DNA from: Actinophytocola xinjiangensis
GTDB taxonomy: Bacteria > Actinomycetota > Actinomycetes > Mycobacteriales > Pseudonocardiaceae
Length of the DNA stretch: 64,000 bases
Direction: 5' to 3'
Assembly (NCBI RefSeq): GCF_001921215.1
Contig: NZ_MSIF01000013.1
Span: 62,001 to 126,000 of the forward strand
Under the pieces are notes generated by a model that saw nothing but the letters and a program-made list of their open reading frames with translations, was not told the origin of the DNA and did not search any database. Position numbers and translations under genes: made by a program. Shown in pieces: positions 23,830 through 32,941 of the stretch (its first letter is position 1; the number at the start of each line of letters is the position of its first letter).

Positions 23830-25530
23830 ATGGGGTTCCTCAGGGACAACATTTTCAAGCCCTATCCGGAGTTGCTCGTCTTCCTGACCGTCGCTGTCGG
23901 GTTCCTGGTGGGACGTCTTCGGTACCGGTCGATCGCCCTGGGGGCCGTGACCGGATGTCTGATCGCGGGACTGTTCCTGGGGTGGGTGTTCGATGTTTCG
24001 GTCAACTCCACCGTCAAGGCGTTGTTCTTCATCATGTTCCTCTTCGCCCTGGGCTACCGGGTGGGGCCGCAGTTCTTCCGCGGGTTGCGCAGGGACGGGC
24101 TTCCGCAGGTGGGAATCTCGCTGGTGGTGTGCGTCACCGGGTTGTTGGTGTGTTGGTTGTTCGCCGCCGTTCTGGGATATGGGCCGGGGTTGAGTGCCGG
24201 GTTGCTGGGTGGGGCGCTGACCCAGTCGGCGGTGATCGGGGTGGCGGGGGACGCCATCGGGAACCTGCCGGGCCTCTCGTCGGCGCAGGCCGCGTCGGAA
24301 GCCAATCTGGTGGCCATCGGGTACGCGGTCACCTATCCGTTGGGCACCATTCTGTGCGCGGTGCTGCTCGCCTCCGTTCTGCCCAGGCTGACGGGGCACG
24401 ACCTGGCTCGGGAAAGCGCCACCCTGGCCAAGGAACTCGACGCGGGCGCCGAGGACCCGGACCTCGACGAGGGGTACTACGAGGTCATCCTGCGGGCCTT
24501 CCGGGTGCAGCGGCCGGCGCTGGTGGGGCGCACCGTGGACGAGTTCGAACGGGCCCAGGCCAAGGACGGCCGGCGGATCTACATCACCCGGGTTCGGCGG
24601 GACGGCAGGCTGCTGGAACACGACCAGGGGCGGGTGCTCGCCGAAGGCGACGTGGTGGCGGTCAGCGCCCTGCGGGGGGATCTGGTCGTTCTCGACCCCG
24701 AACGGGAGATCGGCGCCGAGGTCGACGACGTCGGGCTGCTCAGCTACCAGACCGAAACCGTCCATGTCGTCGTGTCCGAGCGCGCGCGGTTGGGGACGAG
24801 CATCGCCCGCCTTCGGCGGGAGCCGTTCATGGTCGGTGTCTATGTCGAGAAGATGTATCGGTCGGGGGCCGAGTACCCGTTCCGGTTGAGTACCCGGATC
24901 GAGCGTGGGGACACCGTCGTCCTGACCGGGCCCCGGCGACTGGTTGATCCCGCCGGTCGGGAGATCGGGAAGTTGGTGCGGACGAGCTACGTCACCGACA
25001 TGGCGTGGGTGGGGTTGGGGATCGTTCTCGGCGGATGTGTCGGGATTCCGGCGCTCACCGTCAGCGGGGTTCCCATCAGTCTGTCCACGTCGGGTGGGGC
25101 CCTGATCATGGGGCTGGTGTTCGGGTGGCTGCGTGGCAAGTACCCGACCTTCGGCAACGTTCCCCCCGGCGCGCAGTGGTTCATGGACACGTTCGGGCTC
25201 TGCCTGTTCGTCGCGGTGGTGGGGATCAACGCGGGGCCCAGTTTCACCAGTGGGCTCTCCCAGGCCGGGTGGGGGCTGCTGGTCTTCGGGGCCATCGCGA
25301 CGGTGATTCCGCTGCTGGCCGGGTTCGTCGTCGGGTACTGGCTGCTCAAGGTCCGCTTCCCGATCCTGATGGGCGTCCTCGCCGGCGCCCAGACCACCAC
25401 CGCCGCCATCGGTGCGATCAACGAGTCCGCGCGCAGCCAGATCCCCACCCTCGGCTACACGATCCCCTACGCCGTCGGCAACGTCCTGCTGACCATCTGG
25501 GGCGCGGTGATCGTCATCCTCCACCACTGA
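23830..25530 (+). CDS. AspT family aspartate:alanine exchanger, first copy
   Basis: The 566-residue protein has about five N-terminal membrane helices, two TrkA-C-like cytosolic domains (about 195-370, including RPALVGRTVDEFE and LGTSIARLRREP), and a second set of helices that repeats the first (GxxxGxQ-like ALTQSAVIG and VLAGAQTTTAAIG). This is the layout of AspT, which swaps external aspartate for internal alanine. ATG 23830 follows GGTGGGG; the open frame from 23725 adds a hydrophilic leader. The gene lies 34 bases upstream of the decarboxylase gene. Confidence 0.88.
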   Translation: MGFLRDNIFKPYPELLVFLTVAVGFLVGRLRYRSIALGAVTGCLIAGLFLGWVFDVSVNSTVKALFFIMFLFALGYRVGPQFFRGLRRDGLPQVGISLVVCVTGLLVCWLFAAVLGYGPGLSAGLLGGALTQSAVIGVAGDAIGNLPGLSSAQAASEANLVAIGYAVTYPLGTILCAVLLASVLPRLTGHDLARESATLAKELDAGAEDPDLDEGYYEVILRAFRVQRPALVGRTVDEFERAQAKDGRRIYITRVRRDGRLLEHDQGRVLAEGDVVAVSALRGDLVVLDPEREIGAEVDDVGLLSYQTETVHVVVSERARLGTSIARLRREPFMVGVYVEKMYRSGAEYPFRLSTRIERGDTVVLTGPRRLVDPAGREIGKLVRTSYVTDMAWVGLGIVLGGCVGIPALTVSGVPISLSTSGGALIMGLVFGWLRGKYPTFGNVPPGAQWFMDTFGLCLFVAVVGINAGPSFTSGLSQAGWGLLVFGAIATVIPLLAGFVVGYWLLKVRFPILMGVLAGAQTTTAAIGAINESARSQIPTLGYTIPYAVGNVLLTIWGAVIVILHH

Positions 25531-25564
25531 CCGAACGCACCAACCCCAACGAAGGGAACCGACC

Positions 25565-27265
25565 ATGACCAAGTCGTCCTACAGCCGGGACGAGATGCGC
25601 GCTCTCGGCCAGCTCAGTCCCTTCGAGCTCAAGGGCAGGTTCATGGAACTGGCCGACCGGCACGCGGCCAGCCAGGGAACCCAGAAGCACCGCGCGGCGA
25701 CCGTCATGCTCAACGCCGGCCGGGGCAACCCCAACTGGGTCGCCACCGGGCCCCGGGAGGCCTTCCTCGCCCTCGGGCACTTCGCGCTCGGCGAATGCCG
25801 TCGCGTGTGGACGGCCGACAACCTCGGCGGCATGCCGGAGGAGTACGGCATCGCCGGGCGGTTCCGGGCCTTCGCGCGCGCCAACCCCAACCTGCCGGGG
25901 ATCGCCCAACTGGAAAGCGCCATCGAGCTGGGGGTCTCGCGGTTCGGGTTCGAACCGGACCCGTGGGTGCACGAACTCGCCGACGCGGTCATCGCCGACA
26001 ACTACCCGGTGCCCGACCGCATCCTCACCCACACCGAGCGGGTCGTGCGGGGCTACCTGCAGGAGGAGATCTTCGACGGCCGCCCACCCCAGAACCAGAA
26101 CCTGAGCCTGTTCGCCACCGAGGGCGGCACCGCCGCCATGTGCTACGTGTTCGACTCGCTGATGGCCAACGGGCTGCTCCACCGGGGCGACAAGATCGCC
26201 CTGATGGTGCCGATCTTCACCCCCTACATCGAGATCCCCGTGCTCGACACCTACGGCCTGGAGATCGTCCTCGTCCAGGCCAGCATGTTCGCCCAGACCG
26301 GCGTGCGGGAATGGCGTTACCCGACCGAGGAGGTCGCCAAGCTCGCCGACCCGTCGGTCAAGGCGCTGTGCCTGGTGAACCCCAGCAACCCGCCGTCGCT
26401 GGCGCTGTCGGACCGGGTCAGCGAGCAGATCCAGGAGATCGTGCGCACCGACAACCCCAACCTGATGATCGTCACCGACGACGTCTACGGCACGTTCGTC
26501 GACGGGTTCCGCAGCATCGCCGCCGACCTGCCGCGCAACACCCTGCTCGTGTACTCCTACTCCAAGCACTACGGCGCCACCGGCTGGCGCCTTGGCGTCA
26601 TCGGACTGCACGACGACAACGTGTTCGACGACCAACTCGCCGCGCTGCCCGACGACCAGAAGGCCCGGCTGCGCGAGCGCTACGGCACGCTCACCCTCGA
26701 ACCCGACGACATCCGGTTCATCGACCGGCTGGTCGCCGACTCCCGCCGCGTCGCGCTCAACCACACCTCCGGTCTTGGCACCCCCCAACAGGTCCAGATG
26801 ACCCTGTTCTCCCTGTTCGCGCTGCAACCGGAGGGCAAGGCGTACAAGGCGCGGGTCCGCGAGATCGTCCGGACCCGGCTCGAACTGCTCCTTGAAGGCG
26901 CCCAGATGAAGATCGCCGAGGACCCCAAGCGGGCCGGCTACTACCTGGAGCTGGATCTGATGGCCGAGGCGGAACGCGTCCACGGCAAGGAGTTCGCCAG
27001 CTACCTCAAGGACAACTACGAGCCGATCGACCCGCTGTTCCGGATCGCCGAGCAGAGCTCGGTGGTGCTGCTCAACGGCGGCGGGTTCGACGGTCCGGAG
27101 TGGTCGGTGCGGGTGTCGCTGGCCAACCTGGACGACATCGACTACCTCAAGATCGGCCACCACCTGCACACCATCCTCGGCGAGTACCTCGACGAGTGGC
27201 GGGCCAGCGCCGGCGAGGCCGCCGTGCCACGCCAGGGATCGGCCACCGCGACGGCCCGGACCTGA
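25565..27265 (+). CDS. aspD: Aspartate 4-decarboxylase (PLP)
   Basis: The 566-residue enzyme is much longer than ordinary class I aminotransferases and matches L-aspartate beta-decarboxylase: NAGRGNPNWV near the N-terminus, LVNPSNPPS, and the PLP-binding lysine at about residue 334 in YSYSKHYGATGWRLG. It converts aspartate to alanine and CO2, consuming a proton in the cytosol. It has AspT-type genes on both sides with short gaps (34 and 4 bases), which supports an operon. ATG 25565 follows AAGGGA. Confidence 0.93.
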   Translation: MTKSSYSRDEMRALGQLSPFELKGRFMELADRHAASQGTQKHRAATVMLNAGRGNPNWVATGPREAFLALGHFALGECRRVWTADNLGGMPEEYGIAGRFRAFARANPNLPGIAQLESAIELGVSRFGFEPDPWVHELADAVIADNYPVPDRILTHTERVVRGYLQEEIFDGRPPQNQNLSLFATEGGTAAMCYVFDSLMANGLLHRGDKIALMVPIFTPYIEIPVLDTYGLEIVLVQASMFAQTGVREWRYPTEEVAKLADPSVKALCLVNPSNPPSLALSDRVSEQIQEIVRTDNPNLMIVTDDVYGTFVDGFRSIAADLPRNTLLVYSYSKHYGATGWRLGVIGLHDDNVFDDQLAALPDDQKARLRERYGTLTLEPDDIRFIDRLVADSRRVALNHTSGLGTPQQVQMTLFSLFALQPEGKAYKARVREIVRTRLELLLEGAQMKIAEDPKRAGYYLELDLMAEAERVHGKEFASYLKDNYEPIDPLFRIAEQSSVVLLNGGGFDGPEWSVRVSLANLDDIDYLKIGHHLHTILGEYLDEWRASAGEAAVPRQGSATATART

Positions 27266-27269
27266 ACCG

Positions 27270-28949
27270 GTGGACTGGCTCAAGGAGTTCCTGCAGGGAA
27301 CCCCCGAGATCACCCTGTTCATCTGCCTGGCCCTGGGCTACCTGGTCGGCAAGCTGCGGGTCGGGCCGATCCAGCTCGGCGGCATCTGCGGCACGCTGAT
27401 CGTGGCGCTGCTCGTCGGGCTGATCGGGGTGTCGCTCAACGACGAGGTGAAGAACATCGCGTTCGCGTTGTTCATCTTCGCGCTCGGGTTCACCGGCGGC
27501 CCGCAGTTCTTCGCGAACTTCAACTCCTCCGGGCTGCGGATGGGCCTGCTCTCGGTCATCGAGATGGTCAGCGTGGTCGTCCTGGTGCTGATCATCGCCG
27601 GTCTCGCCGGGCTGGACGTGGGCACCGCGTCGGGCATCCTGGCCGGGGCGGCCACCGAGTCGGCGGTCGTCGGCACGGCGACCGAGGCGATCGGCAACCT
27701 GGGCCTGTCCGGCGACCAGACCAGCGTCTTCCAGTCCAACGTGGCCACCGCCTACACCGTCTGCTACCTGTTCGGCCTGGTCACCATCGTGCTGTTCACC
27801 AGCGGGCTGGCGCCGGTGCTGATGCGGATCAACCTGCGCGAGTCCGCCGCCGCGCTGCTGCGCAAGATGGGCGGCGGGGACGACGACCCCGGTGAGGCGC
27901 CGGCCGCCCCCCGGCTCGTCGGCCGCGACTACCGGGTCAGCGCCGCCGCCGGGCGGACCGTCGCCCAGCTGGAGGCCGCGCTGCCGGCCCGCGCCACCGT
28001 CGAGAAGGTCAGCCGGGACGGCAAGCCCGTCGACGTCGCCCCCGACCTCGCGCTGCGCGACGGGGACCTGGTGCTGGTCGTGGGGGAGCGGGCCGCGCTG
28101 GTCGACGCCGAGAACGTCATCGGCGAGGAGCAGGCCGGCGGCGCCGGCCTGGACATGGAGCTGGAGACCCGGCACGTCGTGGTCACCCGCAAGGACGTCG
28201 AGGGCCGCTCCATCGGCGACCTGCGTGACAACGAGCTGGCCAGGACCCACGGCGTGTTCCTGACCGGCCTGTCGCGCACCGAGCAGCACCTGGACCTGTC
28301 CCGCGGGACCCGGCTGCACCGGGGTGACGAGCTGACCGTCACCGGCGCCACCTCCGACCTTGACCGGGTCACCACGCTCGCCGGCTACGCGGTGCCGCGC
28401 ACGATCACCACCGACTTCGTCTACCTCGGGCTCGGTGTCACGATCGGCATGCTGATCGGTCAGCTGTCGATCCGCATCGGCGACGTGCCGCTGTCGTTGG
28501 GCACCGGCGGCGGCGCGCTGCTCGCCGGGCTGGTGTTCGGCTGGTTCCGCTCCCGCCACCAGTTCATCGGCAACTTCCCGCCGGCCGCCGCGGCGATGAC
28601 CAAGGACCTCGGGCTGGCCACGTTCATCGCCGCCACCGGCCTGACCGCCGGCCCGCAGGCCGGTCCGCTGCTGGCCAAGTACGGGGTGCTGCTGCCGTTC
28701 TGCGGCATCGGCATGGTGCTGGTGCCCGCGCTGATCTCGCTGTTCGTCGGGCGCAAGCTGCTCAAGCTCGAACCACCGATCCTGATCGGCGCGATCGCCG
28801 GCCAGCAGTGCTCGACCCCGGCGATCACCGCGATCACCAACGTCGCCGGCAACAGCGTGCCGCTCATCGGCTACACCGTGACCTACGCGATGTCGAGCAT
28901 CCTGCTGCCGCTGACCGGGCCGATCGTGGTCGGGCTGATCGGCGGCTGA
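27270..28949 (+). CDS. AspT family exchanger, second copy
   Basis: The 559-residue protein has the same layout as the first copy: membrane half, two TrkA-C-like domains (about 208-375), membrane half, with ILAGAATESAVVG and AIAGQQCSTPAIT at equivalent positions. The two copies are clearly divergent, so this is not a recent duplication. GTG 27270 is four bases after the decarboxylase stop with no strong ribosome site, consistent with coupled translation. The pair could form one heteromeric exchanger or two with different specificity. Confidence 0.87.
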   Translation: MDWLKEFLQGTPEITLFICLALGYLVGKLRVGPIQLGGICGTLIVALLVGLIGVSLNDEVKNIAFALFIFALGFTGGPQFFANFNSSGLRMGLLSVIEMVSVVVLVLIIAGLAGLDVGTASGILAGAATESAVVGTATEAIGNLGLSGDQTSVFQSNVATAYTVCYLFGLVTIVLFTSGLAPVLMRINLRESAAALLRKMGGGDDDPGEAPAAPRLVGRDYRVSAAAGRTVAQLEAALPARATVEKVSRDGKPVDVAPDLALRDGDLVLVVGERAALVDAENVIGEEQAGGAGLDMELETRHVVVTRKDVEGRSIGDLRDNELARTHGVFLTGLSRTEQHLDLSRGTRLHRGDELTVTGATSDLDRVTTLAGYAVPRTITTDFVYLGLGVTIGMLIGQLSIRIGDVPLSLGTGGGALLAGLVFGWFRSRHQFIGNFPPAAAAMTKDLGLATFIAATGLTAGPQAGPLLAKYGVLLPFCGIGMVLVPALISLFVGRKLLKLEPPILIGAIAGQQCSTPAITAITNVAGNSVPLIGYTVTYAMSSILLPLTGPIVVGLIGG

Positions 28950-28959
28950 GCCGCACGCG

Positions 28960-30267
28960 ATGAGGGCCTACCACTGGTCGCTGCGCCGTCTGGCGGTGAC
29001 GCTCGGCCGGCGGCTGGCCGGGCAGGTGGCGGTCCCCGGCGAACCCGAGGGGCCGCCGCCCCCGCCGGAGGAGCTGATCAACTTCCTCCGCCAGCTCGGT
29101 GTCGCGCTGTGCCAGGCCGGCGACGGCGCCAACCGGGTGACCGCCGAGATGGACGAGGTCGCCGCCGCCTACGGCGTGCCGGACGTGCACTTCTTCGTCC
29201 TGCCGACCGGGGTGTTCGTCCGCATCGGCACCGGCCCGTCCTCGACCGTCGACTTCGCGCCGACCGACCTGGCGCCGCTGCGCCTGGACCAGATCAGCGA
29301 GCTGTACGCGCTGCTCGAACAGGCCAGGACCACCCGGGTCGCGCCGGCCGACGGCGTGGCCCGGCTGGCCGAGATCCGCGCCACCGAGCCGCGGTTCCCC
29401 TGGTGGGTGCGGGTGATCGGGCACGCGGGGCTGACCGCCGGCCTGGGGCTGGTGCTCAACGCCGACCCGCGCGCGCTGGCCGGCTACCTGGTGCTCGGCG
29501 CGATCGTCGGGCTGCTGCGGCTGCTGGCCGACCGGGTGGAGGTGCTGGCGATGGCGCTGCCGGTGGTGGCCGCCATGCTGGTCACGGTGCTGGTCTACCA
29601 GTTCGGCGAGTACCTGGTCGGCGACCGGCCGACCCAGCTGCTGATCCCGCCGCTGGTGACCTTCCTGCCCGGCGCGGCGCTCACCATGGGCGCGGTGGAG
29701 ATGGCCGCCGGGTCGCTGGTCGGCGGCAGCAGCCGGCTGGTGTCCGGGTTCTTCTCGTTGATGCTGCTCGCCTTCGGCATCCTGGCCGGCACCCAGCTGG
29801 TCGGTGTGCCGACCGAGCCGACCTCGCCGCCGGCCGCGCTGGGCTGGTGGGCGCCGCTGGTCGGGGTGCTGGTGTTCGGTGTCGGCCAGTCGCTCAACTC
29901 CTCGGCGCCGCGCGGGTCGCTGCACTGGCTGCTGATCACCCTCTACCTGGCGTGGGGCTCGCAGTTCCTCACCACCCTCGCCGGGCTGGGCATGCTCAGC
30001 GGGTTCGTCGGCGGCCTGATGCTGGTGCCGATCGCCTACTTCGCCCAGCGCCACCACGGGCCGCCGTCCCAGGTGGTGTTCCTGCCGGCGTTCTGGCTGC
30101 TGGTGCCCGGCGCGCTTGGCCTGAGCGGGGTGTCCGAACTGGTCGGCACCAACGCCGGCTCCGGCCTGGCCGACCTGCTCAGCGCGCTGCTCGCGGTCGT
30201 GGCGATCGCGCTGGGCGTGCTGGTCGGCTCCAGCCTGACCCGCACCGCCCAGCGCTACCTGCCGTGA
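28960..30267 (+). CDS. thrE: ThrE family threonine/serine exporter
   Basis: The 435-residue protein begins with a cytosolic domain of about 140 residues (DUF1212-like: FLRQLGVALCQAGDGANRVT, then YGVPDVHFFVLPTGVF) and continues with about ten membrane helices, the arrangement of the single-chain ThrE exporters of corynebacteria. It lies ten bases after the second AspT gene in the same direction. The substrate could be a small amino acid such as alanine or threonine; that is inferred from context. Confidence 0.85.
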   Translation: MRAYHWSLRRLAVTLGRRLAGQVAVPGEPEGPPPPPEELINFLRQLGVALCQAGDGANRVTAEMDEVAAAYGVPDVHFFVLPTGVFVRIGTGPSSTVDFAPTDLAPLRLDQISELYALLEQARTTRVAPADGVARLAEIRATEPRFPWWVRVIGHAGLTAGLGLVLNADPRALAGYLVLGAIVGLLRLLADRVEVLAMALPVVAAMLVTVLVYQFGEYLVGDRPTQLLIPPLVTFLPGAALTMGAVEMAAGSLVGGSSRLVSGFFSLMLLAFGILAGTQLVGVPTEPTSPPAALGWWAPLVGVLVFGVGQSLNSSAPRGSLHWLLITLYLAWGSQFLTTLAGLGMLSGFVGGLMLVPIAYFAQRHHGPPSQVVFLPAFWLLVPGALGLSGVSELVGTNAGSGLADLLSALLAVVAIALGVLVGSSLTRTAQRYLP

Positions 30268-30332
30268 AGATGCGGCCCCGCCGGGACGGCCGCAGAATCT
30301 GTCCACAAGGGACAGCACGGAGGGACACCGCC

Positions 30333-30962
30333 ATGAGGATCGCCGTCATCGGCGCCGGCAACGTCGGCGGCGCGCTGACCAGGGGCCTGACCCGCACCGG
30401 GCACGCCGTCACCGTCACCGCGACCGACCCCGACCACGCCAGCGCGCTGGCCGACCAGACCGGGGCCTCCGCCGCCGCGACGGCCGCTGACGCCGTCGAG
30501 TCGGCGCAGGCGGTGATCATCGCCGTGCCACACACCGCCACCGCCGGGCTCGCCGGCGAACTGTCCGGCGCGGTCACCGGCAAGGTCGTCATCGACGCCA
30601 CCAACCCGGTCGGTGACCAACCGGGCCGGTCAGCGGTCACCGACCGCTCCGCCGCCGAGCACCTGCAGGACGCGCTGCCCGGCGCGCACGTGGTCAAGGC
30701 GTTCAACACGGTCTTCGCCGCCAACCAGGCCGACCCGGTCGTCCACGGTGTCGCGCTGGACGGGTTCTACGCCGGCGACCACGAACCCGCCAAGCAGACC
30801 GTGCGCGACCTGCTCGCCGGCCTGGGCTACCGGCCGGTCGACGCCGGCCCGCTGTCGGCCGCGCTGTCGCTGGAACACCTGGCGCTGCTCAACATCAGCC
30901 TCAACGCCCGCCACGGCTGGGCCTGGCGCGACGGCTGGAAGCTCGTCGGCCCGACCGACTGA
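30333..30962 (+). CDS. NADPH-dependent F420 reductase-like Rossmann protein
   Basis: The 209-residue protein starts with the dinucleotide motif IGAGNVGGAL and has the F420-oxidoreductase pattern (VVIDATNPVG, then HVVKAFNTVFA and a C-terminal LEHLALLNISLN). Such enzymes move hydride between NADPH and F420, but close relatives have other roles, so the substrate is uncertain. ATG 30333 follows GGAGG by eight bases. It may be the last gene of the AspT unit; a long palindrome follows its stop. Confidence 0.85.
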   Translation: MRIAVIGAGNVGGALTRGLTRTGHAVTVTATDPDHASALADQTGASAAATAADAVESAQAVIIAVPHTATAGLAGELSGAVTGKVVIDATNPVGDQPGRSAVTDRSAAEHLQDALPGAHVVKAFNTVFAANQADPVVHGVALDGFYAGDHEPAKQTVRDLLAGLGYRPVDAGPLSAALSLEHLALLNISLNARHGWAWRDGWKLVGPTD

Positions 30963-30963
30963 C

Positions 30964-30981
30964 CTTCGCCGGCCGGCGAAG
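30964..30981. terminator. 18-base perfect palindrome, probable terminator
   Basis: CTTCGCCGGCCGGCGAAG is fully self-complementary and begins one base after the reductase stop. It is followed by imperfect GGCGAAGCG-like repeats to about 31014 and by a GTCCCGGGAC palindrome at 31031-31040, all in the 104-base gap before the ESX-like genes. Confidence 0.55.
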
Positions 30982-31066
30982 CGCAGCGAAGGCACGGCGA
31001 AGCGTCGGCAAAGCGATCGCCGACACAGTGGTCCCGGGACAACCGGACATCCGAAAGGAGACCACT

Positions 31067-31570
31067 GTGGATGGCTTCCACGTGGACATCGACGTGGTGA
31101 TGAGCCTGGCGAAGAACAGCTACTCGGCCGCCGAGCAGTACGCCCAGATCACCACCAAGATCACCAGGACGGACGCGGCGACGCCGCACCTGGCCGACAA
31201 GTTCGGCGCGGCGACCGGCGCGGACAGCGATGTCGTCGCGATGCTCGACGAGTTCTACGAGTACCTGCGGACCACCACCGCCCGCTACCAGCTCGTCGGT
31301 GAGCAGCTGGAGGCCTCGGCGCGGGACTACGTCCAGACCGACACCGAGCAGCAGGACGTCTACAACCGGTACCAGAACGACTTCGACGCCTACGACATCG
31401 GCGAGGCGGACCTGGGCATCGACCCCGGCAGGGAGGCCGGCGACACCGACCGGCCCGACGGCGCGACCGACGCCCAGCCCGACGGCTTCGGCACCGACGA
31501 GAACCCGGCGGAGAACATCGAGGCCGGCGACGGCTACCTCTCCGGGCTGGACCCGGAAGAGGGGAACTGA
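31067..31570 (+). CDS. ESX/type VII secretion cargo-like protein
   Basis: The 167-residue protein has a helical N-terminal 105 residues resembling WXG100/EspC-type proteins (heptad-like helices from VDIDVVMSLAKNSYSAAEQY to YQLVGEQLEASARDY) and an acidic, disordered tail rich in Asp, Gly and Glu. There is no signal peptide, and no W-x-G turn; a tail Y-x-x-x-D/E signal could be YQNDFD or YDIGEAD. GTG 31067 follows AAAGGAG. It is one base from the next gene, so the two are probably a pair. No ESX machinery is in the window. Confidence 0.65.
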   Translation: MDGFHVDIDVVMSLAKNSYSAAEQYAQITTKITRTDAATPHLADKFGAATGADSDVVAMLDEFYEYLRTTTARYQLVGEQLEASARDYVQTDTEQQDVYNRYQNDFDAYDIGEADLGIDPGREAGDTDRPDGATDAQPDGFGTDENPAENIEAGDGYLSGLDPEEGN

Positions 31571-31571
31571 C

Positions 31572-32723
31572 GTGCCCGACTACGGCTACACCTACGAGAT
31601 CGACTCGGCCCTGGAGCACTTCGAGCTGACACTGCGGGAACGCTGGTACCAGGTCGTCAAGGAGTCGGTGTTCAACCAGGTCGACATTCCGGCGCCGCTC
31701 AGTGGACTCCCCGGCTCGCTGCCCGAGTACCGCACCGCCGAGATGTTCGCGCACATCAACTACGGCCAGGTCGTCGGCGGCTGCGCCTACGTGAACTGGA
31801 TCGACGCCGGCGCCCAGGGCAGCCCCGGATCGATCTCCTGCGAGGGCAAGATCCGCGAGTCCTACCACTACGACCTGGAGACCATCGAGTACCAGGGCGT
31901 GGAGACCGAGGTTCCCGAGTACACCCGGTGCGTCCTGGGCGACCTGCTCGGCGCGGTCGAGCAGTGGTGCTGGAACGACCGCAAGCTGATCTCCGACGCG
32001 CTGCCCCCGTTCGCCACCCACAACCTGACGGCCCTGGAGGACGCCCGCAACGCCCTGGTGTCCATGGCCGGTGACTTCGGCGCCACCCCGGACGCGGGCG
32101 GCGCCGGCGCCGACGACGCGCTGGTGACCGGGCTGACCCTCACCAACACCGTCGACCTGCTGTTCGTCGACCGGGACCGGGACAAGGACTGGATGGCCGA
32201 GTGGACCGGCGCGGCGGCCGACCGGGCGGCCAACGGCATCTTCGCCTCGACCAAGCCGACGCTGTTCAACCACGCCATCATCGCCAACGGGCTGGGCACG
32301 CTGATCAACGAGCGGGCCACGATCATCCACACCTACCAGCAGAACAGCCTCAGTCTGGTCCGCTCGGCCACCGCCGCGCTCGACCAGACCACCACCACGA
32401 CCAGCGACCACACCAACGAGTGGAAGGCCGTGCAGGGCCTGGGCATGGCGCTGTCGATCGTGCCGGTGACCGCCCCCTACGGCGCGGTGATCAGCCTGGT
32501 CGGCTGGCTGGGGGAGCAGTTCCTCAAGGAGACCAGGTCGGTGTCGTTCAGCTTCACCCCGCACGAGGTCGCCAGGAACCTGCACGACGCGGTGGTCGAG
32601 ATGGACGGCGCGCTCACCGGCTCCGAGGCCGCCTACACCCAGGACGTGCTGGAGTTCCGCACCGCGCTCAACGCCGTGTCCAGCACGTTCCTGGAGCTCT
32701 ACGACATCTCCGAGAACCGATGA
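31572..32723 (+). CDS. Large ESX-associated hypothetical protein
   Basis: The 383-residue protein has no signal peptide. The first ~150 residues are mixed alpha/beta with several cysteines and are unlike anything I recognise. From about residue 205 a W-x-G-type segment appears (EWTGAAADRAANGIF), followed by long amphipathic helices as in LXG/WXG cargo proteins, and a hydrophobic stretch near residue 300 (LGMALSIVPVTAPYGAVISL). GTG 31572 follows AGGGGA. It is paired with the small ESX-like gene and overlaps the next ORF by ATGA. No toxin motif is visible. Confidence 0.6.
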   Translation: MPDYGYTYEIDSALEHFELTLRERWYQVVKESVFNQVDIPAPLSGLPGSLPEYRTAEMFAHINYGQVVGGCAYVNWIDAGAQGSPGSISCEGKIRESYHYDLETIEYQGVETEVPEYTRCVLGDLLGAVEQWCWNDRKLISDALPPFATHNLTALEDARNALVSMAGDFGATPDAGGAGADDALVTGLTLTNTVDLLFVDRDRDKDWMAEWTGAAADRAANGIFASTKPTLFNHAIIANGLGTLINERATIIHTYQQNSLSLVRSATAALDQTTTTTSDHTNEWKAVQGLGMALSIVPVTAPYGAVISLVGWLGEQFLKETRSVSFSFTPHEVARNLHDAVVEMDGALTGSEAAYTQDVLEFRTALNAVSSTFLELYDISENR

Positions 32724-32941
32724 ACGAGAACGACGCGAGCGAGGAACTCGTGCTGTCGGTCATGGTGCGCCCACTGCCGCCGCGTCCGGCACCCGCGCCC
32801 CGGCGGCGTGGCGACCCGCCGGCCGACCCGCTGCCGCCCCGGTCGGTCCGGGCGCGTTCCCCCCGGCGCCCGGACGGTCAGGACAGGGCGGAGAGCTTGG
32901 GGCGGACGTTCTCCGCGCCGGGAACACCGAGGTCGAGGTAG
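32720..32941 (+). CDS. Small Pro/Arg-rich ORF coupled to the ESX-like pair
   Basis: ATG 32720 overlaps the stop of the preceding gene as ATGA. The 73-residue product has an acidic start (MNENDASEELVLSVMVRPLP) and then becomes Pro- and Arg-rich, partly because it overlaps the convergent AfsR-like gene by 64 bases. Translational coupling favours a real gene, perhaps a small accessory protein; the composition leaves doubt. Confidence 0.45.
   Translation: MNENDASEELVLSVMVRPLPPRPAPAPRRRGDPPADPLPPRSVRARSPRRPDGQDRAESLGRTFSAPGTPRSR

Noticed and set aside
22897-25572. Minus-strand open frame of 891 codons
   Set aside because: It is antisense to the GT-B-like and first aspT genes, with Gly/Arg/Pro/His-rich composition and no recognisable domain.
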